This document shows, in pieces, positions 56,326-63,241 of a stretch of 64,000 bases of DNA (the stretch's first letter is position 1; each line of letters begins with the position of its first letter). Source of the DNA: Paenibacillus rhizosphaerae (lineage in GTDB: Bacteria; Bacillota; Bacilli; Paenibacillales; Paenibacillaceae); NCBI RefSeq assembly GCF_014192015.1, contig NZ_JACHXJ010000001.1:1178001-1242000 (forward strand). Reading direction: 5' to 3'. Under the pieces are notes generated by a model that made no database searches, was not told where the DNA came from, and was given only the letters and a program-made list of their open reading frames with translations. Made by a program: the position numbers and the translations under genes.

Positions 56326-56342
56326 CGCTTCGCCGGCAATTG

Positions 56343-56392
56343 TATAGACATCTATAAATTTCTTCGGTACACTGTAATATATAGATATCTAT
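56343..56392. promoter_or_regulatory. Pair of related palindromes, candidate MarR operators
   Basis: TATAGACATCTATA (56343-56356, one central mismatch) and the perfect ATAGATATCTAT (56381-56392) lie 25 nt apart, just before the hydrolase ribosome binding site. The adjacent MarR-type gene is the natural candidate for binding. Confidence 0.55.
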
Positions 56393-56415
56393 GTAATATG
56401 CGAGGAGGCATTCTT

Positions 56416-57240
56416 ATGAAATGCGAGCTGAAACATACGACGATTCACTACGAGATTCACGGCACCGGCAAGCCGGTGTTGCTCCTGCATGGGTTTTCCT
56501 GTGACCATCACCTCATGACGGGATGTATGGAGCCGGTGTTCACGAATCAATCCGGTTGGAAGAGAATCTATCCGGATTTGCCGGGAATGGGGGACAGCAC
56601 CGTTACGGACGGTATCCAGAGTACGGATGATATGCTGAAGGCGCTCGATGAATTTGTTGGAGAAATTTTGGGGGATGAGCCATTTCTTTTGGCTGGGGAG
56701 TCTTACGGGGGCTATTTGTCCAGAGGACTGCTCAAGAAGCGCCTGCATCAGATCGAGGGTCTGCTCCTGATCTGTCCGACGGCCGGACAGGCGAAGCACG
56801 ATGCGCCGGCATTTCAGCTCATTGCCCGGGACGAAGGGTTTATGTCGCAGCTGAACCATCCGAACGCCGGTGAATTTAGCGGAATGCATACGGTACAGGA
56901 CGAGTACAATTGGAGCCGGTATGAACGGGAAATCCTGACCGGACTTAGAAAAGCGGATCGGCCGTTTCTAGAGCGTCTCCGCAAGCACTATGATCTTTCG
57001 ACCGAATTGGAGAAGCTGAACGCCCCTTATGAGAAGCCCGTACTTATTCTGGCCGGCAGGCAGGATCATATTGTCGGTTACCGGAATCAGTGGGAGTTTG
57101 CGAACGAGTATCCGCGCGCAAGCTTTGTCATGCTTGATCGGGCGGGCCATAATCTGCAGATCGAACAAAGCGGACTGTTCCGCGTTTTGGTGGAAGAATG
57201 GCTTGATCGGGTAACCGAAGAGCAGGGACGCAAAGCATAA
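56416..57240 (+). CDS. Alpha/beta hydrolase
   Basis: This 274-residue protein has the oxyanion motif LLLHGFSCDHH, nucleophile Ser in LAGESYGGYLS near residue 97, Asp in ILAGRQDHIVGY, and His in DRAGHNLQIEQ, a complete catalytic triad. The substrate is unknown. ATG 56416 follows GAGGAGG at seven bases. The palindromes upstream suggest control by the preceding MarR-like protein. Confidence 0.88.
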   Translation: MKCELKHTTIHYEIHGTGKPVLLLHGFSCDHHLMTGCMEPVFTNQSGWKRIYPDLPGMGDSTVTDGIQSTDDMLKALDEFVGEILGDEPFLLAGESYGGYLSRGLLKKRLHQIEGLLLICPTAGQAKHDAPAFQLIARDEGFMSQLNHPNAGEFSGMHTVQDEYNWSRYEREILTGLRKADRPFLERLRKHYDLSTELEKLNAPYEKPVLILAGRQDHIVGYRNQWEFANEYPRASFVMLDRAGHNLQIEQSGLFRVLVEEWLDRVTEEQGRKA

Positions 57241-57306
57241 AAGATCGTACCCAAGGTGCGCTGAGTCAATATTTTGATTACACATAGCAAGTTTTTCGAA
57301 ATGACT

Positions 57307-57331
57307 AGACTCCATGTAAGGAGTCTTTTTT
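57307..57331 (+). terminator. Intrinsic terminator after the hydrolase
   Basis: AGACTCC (57307-57313) pairs with GGAGTCT (57320-57326), followed by six T. Confidence 0.85.
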
Positions 57332-57495
57332 ATTGGAAGGTGTCCTTTTCGGCCGCAGTCCGTTTTTGAAAATAATCGTCAAGGCCTCAGGGTCAGAGGA
57401 GCTTTTCAGGCTCTTTTCTTGACGGAAGCAAAAATATTGATTATCCTTATATTTAATAGACATTAAATTTAATATACATATAAAGGGTGGTTTTT

Positions 57496-58101
57496 CTGCA
57501 GCTCGATAAATTGGTCAATTATTATAAGGCGTTAGCCGACCGGAACCGGATCCGGATTCTGGTACTCTTGTCTCAAGAAGAAATCAACGGAATGACCCTC
57601 GCGGAGAAGCTGGGTGTCACCCCTGCGACGATCACGCATCATATCGCCAAATTAAAGGAAGTTGGGGTCGTTATGGAGCGCCGGGAGAAGAACGTGTCGT
57701 TCTACCGGATTTCGCAGGACATGATCGAGCGAACGGAAGGCCAGCTGCTGAAGCTGATCCGCAATTATGAGCCGCAGGAAGATCAGCCCGGATCGCAGTT
57801 GTCCGCCAAGAACGAGAAGCTTCGGGACACCGTGCTCAAAAGCTTCATCATGGATGACGGCCGGCTGAAGAACATCCCGGCACAGCTCAAGAAAAAGCTG
57901 ATTGTTCTTGAGTTTATGGTGCGAAACCTGGATATGGGACGAAAATATACGGAGAAGGAAATCAACGAGTTCATTAAAACGTTTCATCCCGATTTCGCCA
58001 CGATCCGCAGGGAGTTCATTATGCATCACTACCTGTATCGTGAAAAAGAAATTTATGAGTTAAATCCGGTGGAAATGTGGGAAAAATGGGAGTATCTCTA
58101 G
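57496..58101 (+). CDS. ArsR-type regulator with C-terminal DUF2087
   Basis: This protein of about 201 residues has an ArsR-like winged helix (NYYKALADRNRIRILVLLSQ, then LAEKLGVTPATITHHIAKLKEVGVV) and a C-terminal DUF2087 domain (KYTEKEINEFIKTFHPDFATIRREFI). No metal-binding cysteine cluster is visible, so metal sensing is not indicated. The start is unusual: AAAGGGTGG (57482-57490) is best placed for CTG 57496, giving QLDKLVNYYK; GTG 57487 lies inside that site. The downstream gene follows after 12 nt, in the same operon. Confidence 0.82.
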   Translation: MQLDKLVNYYKALADRNRIRILVLLSQEEINGMTLAEKLGVTPATITHHIAKLKEVGVVMERREKNVSFYRISQDMIERTEGQLLKLIRNYEPQEDQPGSQLSAKNEKLRDTVLKSFIMDDGRLKNIPAQLKKKLIVLEFMVRNLDMGRKYTEKEINEFIKTFHPDFATIRREFIMHHYLYREKEIYELNPVEMWEKWEYL

Positions 58102-58113
58102 GGAGGCGGTTAC

Positions 58114-58773
58114 ATGCTAGCAGCCCCATTGGAAGTTTTGGAGCGCTGCGATACCCCGCGCGGTGAAATTCAGCTCCAGCGGCGGGGCGGCGAATACGAG
58201 TTGATCAGCAACGGCACGTTTCTTATGGCCACCTATAACGGCGAGTCTGAAAAAAGGCTTGTCCGTTCCGTCATCGATGCCTGCGCCAAAGACGGCATGA
58301 CCGTGCTGATCGGAGGCTTGGGCGTCGGCTATTCGTTGGGAGAGGCCGTGCATCATCCGCAAACCGGTCAAGTTACGGTCGTGGAAATCGAAGACCGGGT
58401 CATCGCCTGGAACCGGACCTATTTAGCGCCATTTTCCGGAAATGCGATGTCCCACCCAAAGACGAGGGTCATATGCGCCGACCTGCTGAAATGGATATCC
58501 GAGACCGGCGAGACGTTCGATGCGTTATGTTTCGACATTGATAACGGGCCGGATTGGACGGTGTTTCAAGACAACGAAAGCTTATATTCGCCGGTTGGAT
58601 TGAAGGCGCTTACCAAGCTGCTGAATCCCGGAGGCGTCATGTCTTTCTGGAGTGCCTCCGCTTCTCCGGCATTTAAGGCTCTTCTCGGGTCCCGATTTGC
58701 CGATGTGGAAGAAATCCGCATTGAGCAGCCGCGGAACGTCGAGCCGGATGTGGTTTACATAGCCAAAACTTAA
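58114..58773 (+). CDS. Spermidine synthase-like methyltransferase-fold protein
   Basis: This 219-residue Rossmann protein has VLIGGLGVGYSLGEAV near residues 69-84, VTVVEIEDRVIAWNR, and FDALCFDIDNGPDW near 136-149, as in spermidine synthases and related SAM-binding proteins. It lacks the N-terminal beta domain of full spermidine synthase, so it is a short homologue of unknown substrate. GGGAGGCGG precedes ATG 58114. It is probably cotranscribed with the ArsR-type gene. Confidence 0.8.
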   Translation: MLAAPLEVLERCDTPRGEIQLQRRGGEYELISNGTFLMATYNGESEKRLVRSVIDACAKDGMTVLIGGLGVGYSLGEAVHHPQTGQVTVVEIEDRVIAWNRTYLAPFSGNAMSHPKTRVICADLLKWISETGETFDALCFDIDNGPDWTVFQDNESLYSPVGLKALTKLLNPGGVMSFWSASASPAFKALLGSRFADVEEIRIEQPRNVEPDVVYIAKT

Positions 58774-58807
58774 ACTAATCGTCGTGAAAGGCTTAATGGA
58801 AAAAGGG

Positions 58808-58836
58808 TTGAACCTGTGCCTGGGGTATGGTAAATT
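58808..58836 (+). promoter_or_regulatory. Promoter of the vat-vgb operon
   Basis: TTGAAC (58808-58813) and TAAATT (58831-58836) are 17 nt apart, with TG at 58828-58829 giving an extended -10. The predicted start is near 58843, which would leave a leader of about 300 nt before vat. Confidence 0.65.
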
Positions 58837-58873
58837 AAGGGCATTCAAGTCATGAAAGGGTGACCTTAGGCCA

Positions 58874-58885
58874 ATGATCTACTAA
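58874..58885 (+). CDS. Candidate three-codon leader ORF (Met-Ile-Tyr)
   Basis: ATG ATC TAC TAA follows the SD-like GAAAGGGTGA (58854-58863) by ten bases. Its stop codon overlaps the first arm of the anti-antiterminator hairpin (58884-58893). A ribosome held at the start codon would cover that arm and release the antiterminator. Group A streptogramins and related drugs block early peptide bonds, so a very short ORF is a suitable sensor. Translation is not proven. Confidence 0.5.
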   Translation: MIY

Positions 58886-59042
58886 TCCTATCCACACAAG
58901 ACAATCGTTTGAAACGATGTTCAGGATAGGATTCGTGCGGGCTTTTTTAAGAACTCATGCCGGTTGGGCATGTGCTTCTTAAATACGGGATCATGGCGCA
59001 CCCTCTTGACGAGAGGATTCAGCGGATTTCCATGCGCATGCA

Positions 59043-59080
59043 GCCTCCTGTCCTGAACATCGGGACAGAGGCTTTTTTGT
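59043..59080 (+). terminator. Attenuator terminator in the vat leader
   Basis: GCCTC and TGTCC (59043-59053, one bulged C) pair with GGACA and GAGGC (59063-59072), followed by six T. It is 63 nt before the vat start codon. Confidence 0.9.
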
Positions 59081-59142
59081 GTGGCTATAAGGCAACCGGA
59101 TGCGCTATCCAATCTGCTGAACGATCGAAAGGAGTGACTTGC

Positions 59143-59808
59143 ATGCCAGGTCCTAACCCGAACACGAAGTACCCGATACCCGGGGACACAAATATGCAGT
59201 TTATCAAAAACGTGATTACCATGCCGAACCTGATTGCGGGGGATTATTCTTACTACTATGCGATCAACGGGGAGTCGTTTGAAGATCAGGTGTTATATCA
59301 TTACGAATTCTTAAGTACCAAGCTGATCATCGGCAAGTTTTGCTCGATTGCCGGAGAGGCGCGCTTTATGATGGACGGAGGCAACCATCGGATGGACGGC
59401 TCCACGTTTCCTTTTAATATTTTCGGAAACGGTTGGGAAGCCCACACGCCAACATTGGATCAGCTGCCGATCAAGGGGGATACCGTCGTCGGAAACGACG
59501 TCTGGATCGGCCGGCGGGCGGCCATTCTGCCGGGCGTGAAAATTGGCGATGGAGCGATCATCGCGGCCGAAGCCGTCGTGACAAGGGACGTCGAGCCCTA
59601 CACTATCGTCGGCGGCAACCCCGCGAAGGAAATCCGCAAGCGCTACGAACCGGAGGTGATTGCCGAGCTTCTGGAGATCCGCTGGTGGGATCACGATATC
59701 GAAGAAATCGAGCGGTTCATGGGTGCCATTACCAGCGGGGACATGGATCTGCTCCGGCAGATGGGCAAGCCAAAGCTGCAGGAAGGAGGAAGCCCAGATG
59801 AGAATTGA
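59143..59808 (+). CDS. vat: Streptogramin A O-acetyltransferase (Vat family)
   Basis: This 221-residue left-handed beta-helix enzyme of the xenobiotic acetyltransferase family acetylates the hydroxyl of group A streptogramins, so that they no longer bind the ribosome. Seen: the Vat N-terminal block ([20 protein letters not shown]), catalytic His82 in [13 protein letters not shown], and hexapeptide-repeat sequence [20 protein letters not shown]. Length and His position agree with VatA/VatD. The start is ATG 59143 behind AAAGGAG. Its 3' end overlaps vgb by 11 nt, making a coupled operon under the attenuator. Confidence 0.93.
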   Translation: MPGPNPNTKYPIPGDTNMQFIKNVITMPNLIAGDYSYYYAINGESFEDQVLYHYEFLSTKLIIGKFCSIAGEARFMMDGGNHRMDGSTFPFNIFGNGWEAHTPTLDQLPIKGDTVVGNDVWIGRRAAILPGVKIGDGAIIAAEAVVTRDVEPYTIVGGNPAKEIRKRYEPEVIAELLEIRWWDHDIEEIERFMGAITSGDMDLLRQMGKPKLQEGGSPDEN

Positions 59809-60685
59809 AATGGTGGAATTCCCCTTGCCTTTGCCGGACTCGGGGCCTTACGGTATCACGGCTGGCAGAGAAGGGACTGTGTGGTTCACGGAGCAGAAAA
59901 GGAACCGGATCGGAGCCCGGAATGAGCGCGGCAAGTTTACCGCGTTTGACGTGCCGACGCCAAATGCGGGGGTGATGTCGATCCTTTGCGGAGTAAATGG
60001 GGATCTTTGGTTTAACGAGTATCATGCCGGTCAAATCGGCCGGATGACACCAGGCGGAGAGTTCACGGAGTATAAGCTCCCGGACCCGGGCTGTGCGCCG
60101 TTTGGTCTCGCTGAAGGGCCTGACGGGGCGATCTGGTTCACCGAGATGATGACCGGCCGGATCGGCAGGCTCAGCCCTGCGGGTGAAGTGACCGAGTACA
60201 AGCTTCCTCATGAGGGTGCCTTTCCATCCTTCATCACAACGGGCAGTGACGGGAAGCTATGGTTTACGGAAAACCAAGGGAATCGGATCGGCACCATCTC
60301 GCTGGACGGTAAGGTGACTCACTACATACTTCCGACGCCGGGTTCCGCACCGGTCGGGATCACCGCGGGTCCTGACGGTGCGCTCTGGTTTGTGGAGATC
60401 GCCGGGAATCGGGTCGGCAGAATCACGACGGACGGTCAGATAAGCGAGTATCCGCTATCTACACCTGGCGCGAAGCCTCATGCGATCACTTCCGGCATCG
60501 GCCAGGACCTTTGGTTTACGGAATGGGGTGCGAACCGGATCGGCCGCATCACCGTGGAGGGTAAACTGACCGAATACGACATTCCGACGCAGGGGGCGGA
60601 ACCGCATGGCATCGCTGTCGCCACGGACGGGACGGTGTGGTTTGCCGAGGAAAGCAATCAGCTTGGACGATTAACGATCAAATAG
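59798..60685 (+). CDS. vgb: Virginiamycin B lyase (streptogramin B lyase)
   Basis: This 295-residue seven-bladed beta-propeller linearises group B streptogramins by an elimination reaction, without hydrolysis. Repeats of the type [14 protein letters not shown] recur about every 42 residues. The active-site residues known for Vgb are all at the same numbers: His228, Glu268, His270 and Glu284. The start ATG 59798 lies inside the end of vat behind GGAGGAAG. With Vat it gives a two-step defence against both streptogramin components. A terminator follows. Confidence 0.94.
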   Translation: MRIEMVEFPLPLPDSGPYGITAGREGTVWFTEQKRNRIGARNERGKFTAFDVPTPNAGVMSILCGVNGDLWFNEYHAGQIGRMTPGGEFTEYKLPDPGCAPFGLAEGPDGAIWFTEMMTGRIGRLSPAGEVTEYKLPHEGAFPSFITTGSDGKLWFTENQGNRIGTISLDGKVTHYILPTPGSAPVGITAGPDGALWFVEIAGNRVGRITTDGQISEYPLSTPGAKPHAITSGIGQDLWFTEWGANRIGRITVEGKLTEYDIPTQGAEPHGIAVATDGTVWFAEESNQLGRLTIK

Positions 60686-60699
60686 AGAGTGCGAAGCAG

Positions 60700-60734
60700 A
60701 GCCTCAGGATTATCCATGACCTGGGGCTTTTTGG
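60700..60734 (+). terminator. Intrinsic terminator of the vat-vgb operon
   Basis: AGCCTCAGG (60700-60708) pairs with CCTGGGGCT (60720-60728), with one G-U pair, followed by TTTTT. Confidence 0.85.
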
Positions 60735-60998
60735 TATGAAAATGACATATCCTTTTTTGTCGGCTTATTCGGAACAACGGACTAAACGAATGCTCCACGA
60801 GCACTATTTTTTAACTATTTTTGTCGAAAGCCTTGTAAAGCAATATTAGATATATTAAATATAGATTGTGTACCAGCAATGGAGGAGAACCTCGATTCCG
60901 TTCGGCGTTCAGCATGGCGAGGTTTCAAGTAAGGGCCGGGAGTAAGGTGTTTCTTTCAATTGCCAACCAAATCAGCGTAAAGTTGAGGTGTATTGTTC
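60735..60998. other. Upstream region of the GxGYxYP gene
   Basis: No gene is supported here. An AT-rich stretch at 60833-60861 with TTGTAA followed by TATATTAAATA is a weak promoter candidate. GAGGTG at 60985-60990 is the ribosome binding site for the next gene. Confidence 0.35.
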
Positions 60999-63068
60999 AT
61001 GCTTCGAAAGTTCACCACGGTTTGTCTCGCTGCGGTCTGTGCGCTGTCCGTCTCCATGGGCGCGTCCGCCGAGCCGGCGGCAAATCCCTCATCCTCATCC
61101 AGCGGCATCAAGTGGCCGGAATCGCAAGCGCTTCCAACCTTTGCAAAGGTGAAGCATCTGGACGTTGCAGACGTTTATGACGCACCTGGCGACGTCAAAA
61201 TCATGCTTGCGACCCTGCAGGGCATCGTCAACCGAAACCAGCCTCGAATTTATTTGCTGGAGAACCAGGAAGAAGGCAAAATGACCTGGCTGAACGATCT
61301 CAAGGTCCCTTATACGGTGCATGACGATCCTTGGGAACTGGTAAGCGATTTTAAAAAAGAAGTGAAGGGAATCATCGTCTACGATCCGAAAGTGCCGGAC
61401 AGCATTAACGTGGCGACAACGCTTGCCGGGTTGAAGGATGCGGTGGTCGCCAGCCCGGAGCTCAGCGCCAAGCTGACGGCGGCTCCTTTCGGCCTGAAAG
61501 TGCTCGATGATTTGCAGGGCAAATTCAAGGATAAATTGGATGCCTACACCTGGCAGTACGAAAACTTGTGGAAGCAGACTACACACCGGATGCTGATCGG
61601 GCTGAGCCCGGATACGTCGGTGAAGCTGCCTCCGGGACTCCCGCAGTCATTCAAAGTGGTGGCGGAGGAAAAGACGCAGGAGCGGGATGCGAAGAACCGC
61701 CAGACCTACGACCTGGATTTGACGTCTTTCCTTGGAACGGATGCGGTATACCTCCGCTTTGAGGATGCGTTCCAGCAGGACGGATGGGGTTCGGCCGTTC
61801 ACGAAGTGACCGTGAAGGCTGATGGCCAGACGATCGCCCAGTTCGTGCCCGGAACCGAAGACGAGAAACCGTTCCTGTACGACGCCCAAAGCTCGCAGCT
61901 TTCCGACGGCAGCGGAGGACACCGGTTCGCGGACAACGGACGGTACTTTGTGTACGAATTTAAAGTGCCTGCTGGTACGAAATCGTTGACCGCTTCGGTG
62001 GACATGTGGAACCAATTCAAGGTGTACGCGGGCAACGAAGCGCCGGCTTCATCGGAGCAGAAAGAGCCGTATGGTTACCTCCGCGATTATGCGGTCGCCA
62101 ACAAGGCGATGGTATTCTGGCTGGGCACCAATACGCCTGAGCAAAAAGCATTGTTTGATAAGATCCTCGCCGATGTTCCGGCGGGAACACCATACCTTGG
62201 CTGGTTCAGCAACGATACCGAAGGCGAATTCAACGGAGTCGAGCTGTTGTCGAACCACAGCATCTACGTTCTTGCTGCCGACTGGTTCAGCAATCTGACC
62301 GTATTTTCCGGTACGGAGAACAAAGGCCAGGGGCCGCTTCCGTCCGACAAGGTCAAGACACCGAAGCTGGAAAATAAAATTTATGTGACATACACCTTCA
62401 GCGAAGGCGACAACTTCCAGTACAACCAGCACCGGATGCGCATTTTGTGGGATGATCCGAACCGCGGCAAAGTGCCAATCAACTGGACGTCCAGTCCGAT
62501 GCTGTACGACGGGGCGCCGGCTATGCTGAACTACTTCAGAAGCACGGCAACCGCCAACGACCAGCTGATCGCCGGACCGTCCGGCGGCGGGTATTTCTAC
62601 CCGAACGCCTGGCCGGAGAAGACGCTGCCCGATTTCCTGAAGAAGACTTCCTCCTACTTGAAAAAGACCGGAATGACCGTACCCTACGTATTGAACCGTA
62701 TTGCGAACCAAAACGTTCCGCTCAGCGACTCCGTCGTCAAAGCTTATGAGGACAACTACCGTCCGAACGGGCTGTTCCTGAGCTGGGAAGATCATTTCGG
62801 GGTGGATATCTTGAAAGGAGACCTGCCGGTATCGACGATTCAGGGCATTAGTACCGTACAGGATGGACAAAAGATTCTGGCGGACGCCAAAGCGAAATGG
62901 GACGGCAAATCTCCGCTGTTCGTATCCCTCGGGCTTCTGGCCTGGAATATGACGCCGACTGATGTGGCGAAGCTGACGGAATCGCTCGGGCCGGAATACC
63001 AGCCGGTGCTGGCCGATCAATACTTTTCCCTCATTCGGGAAGCGAACGATCTGCCGAAAAAGCCGTAA
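60999..63068 (+). CDS. Secreted GxGYxYP-domain protein
   Basis: This 689-residue protein has a Sec signal peptide ending near MGASAEPA (residue about 25). The name-giving motif is present as GPSGGGYFYPNAWPEK in the second half, and the region after the signal fits the GxGYxYP N-terminal domain (DVKIMLATLQGIVNRNQPRI). An inserted beta-rich segment near residues 220-340 (YDLDLTSFLGTDAVYLRFED) looks like a carbohydrate-binding-type domain. The family is proposed to be glycoside hydrolase-related, but activity is not established. It is a single gene with a terminator after it. Confidence 0.85.
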   Translation: MLRKFTTVCLAAVCALSVSMGASAEPAANPSSSSSGIKWPESQALPTFAKVKHLDVADVYDAPGDVKIMLATLQGIVNRNQPRIYLLENQEEGKMTWLNDLKVPYTVHDDPWELVSDFKKEVKGIIVYDPKVPDSINVATTLAGLKDAVVASPELSAKLTAAPFGLKVLDDLQGKFKDKLDAYTWQYENLWKQTTHRMLIGLSPDTSVKLPPGLPQSFKVVAEEKTQERDAKNRQTYDLDLTSFLGTDAVYLRFEDAFQQDGWGSAVHEVTVKADGQTIAQFVPGTEDEKPFLYDAQSSQLSDGSGGHRFADNGRYFVYEFKVPAGTKSLTASVDMWNQFKVYAGNEAPASSEQKEPYGYLRDYAVANKAMVFWLGTNTPEQKALFDKILADVPAGTPYLGWFSNDTEGEFNGVELLSNHSIYVLAADWFSNLTVFSGTENKGQGPLPSDKVKTPKLENKIYVTYTFSEGDNFQYNQHRMRILWDDPNRGKVPINWTSSPMLYDGAPAMLNYFRSTATANDQLIAGPSGGGYFYPNAWPEKTLPDFLKKTSSYLKKTGMTVPYVLNRIANQNVPLSDSVVKAYEDNYRPNGLFLSWEDHFGVDILKGDLPVSTIQGISTVQDGQKILADAKAKWDGKSPLFVSLGLLAWNMTPTDVAKLTESLGPEYQPVLADQYFSLIREANDLPKKP

Positions 63069-63085
63069 ATTCAAGCACAGTGACG

Positions 63086-63119
63086 AAGCGGTCAACGCGA
63101 GAGGCGTTGGCCGCTTTTT
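63086..63119 (+). terminator. Intrinsic terminator after the GxGYxYP gene
   Basis: AAGCGGTCAACGC (63086-63098) pairs with GCGTTGGCCGCTT (63104-63116) with one internal mismatch, followed by T. Confidence 0.88.
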
Positions 63120-63154
63120 AGCGTCTTATCAAAGAAAAAATTTTAATATACCCA

Positions 63155-63217
63155 TTGACAATGGATTCGGGGATCCATTATCCTTATGATGAATAATGAG
63201 TGAGTTACTCACTCATT
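63155..63217 (+). promoter_or_regulatory. Promoter with 23-nt perfect palindrome (TetR-like operator)
   Basis: TTGACA (63155-63160) and TATCCT (63179-63184) are 18 nt apart. Directly after, AATGAGTGAGT (63195-63205) and ACTCACTCATT (63207-63217) form an 11-1-11 perfect palindrome over the expected transcription start, the position of a repressor site. The repeat type suits TetR-family proteins; no such gene is visible before the window end. Confidence 0.65.
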
Positions 63218-63241
63218 TTAAAATGAAAGCGGGGAATTCAT

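Larger units (their letters stand above)
58843..59142 (+). promoter_or_regulatory. Attenuator leader RNA of the vat-vgb operon
   Basis: The leader holds mutually exclusive pairings. Arm 1, AATCCTATCC (58884-58893), pairs with GGATAGGATT (58924-58933) over an inner hairpin ATCGTTT/AAACGAT (58904-58918). Arm 2, CGATGTTCAGGATAGGA (58915-58931), can instead pair with TCCTGTCCTGAACATCG (59046-59062) over 17 nt with one G-U. The latter is the ascending side of the terminator at 59043-59080, so 1:2 pairing allows termination and 2:3 pairing prevents it. A further hairpin lies at 58947-58982. This fits antibiotic-induced ribosome-mediated attenuation, as known for vmlR and lmo0919. Confidence 0.8.

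Noticed and set aside
58852..58863. ATG AAA GGG TGA in the vat leader as an alternative short leader ORF.
   Set aside because: Its only SD-like sequence (AAGGG near 58838) would lie upstream of the predicted transcription start. The Met-Ile-Tyr ORF is better placed relative to the hairpin.
58934..58948. T run after GCGGGC in the vat leader as a separate terminator.
   Set aside because: No good complement of GCGGGC lies just upstream, and the first hairpin ends nine bases before the T run. It may be a pause site, but I would not call a terminator.
62049..63095. Long minus-strand frame opposite the GxGYxYP gene.
   Set aside because: Shadow of a clear plus-strand gene with signal peptide and family motif.
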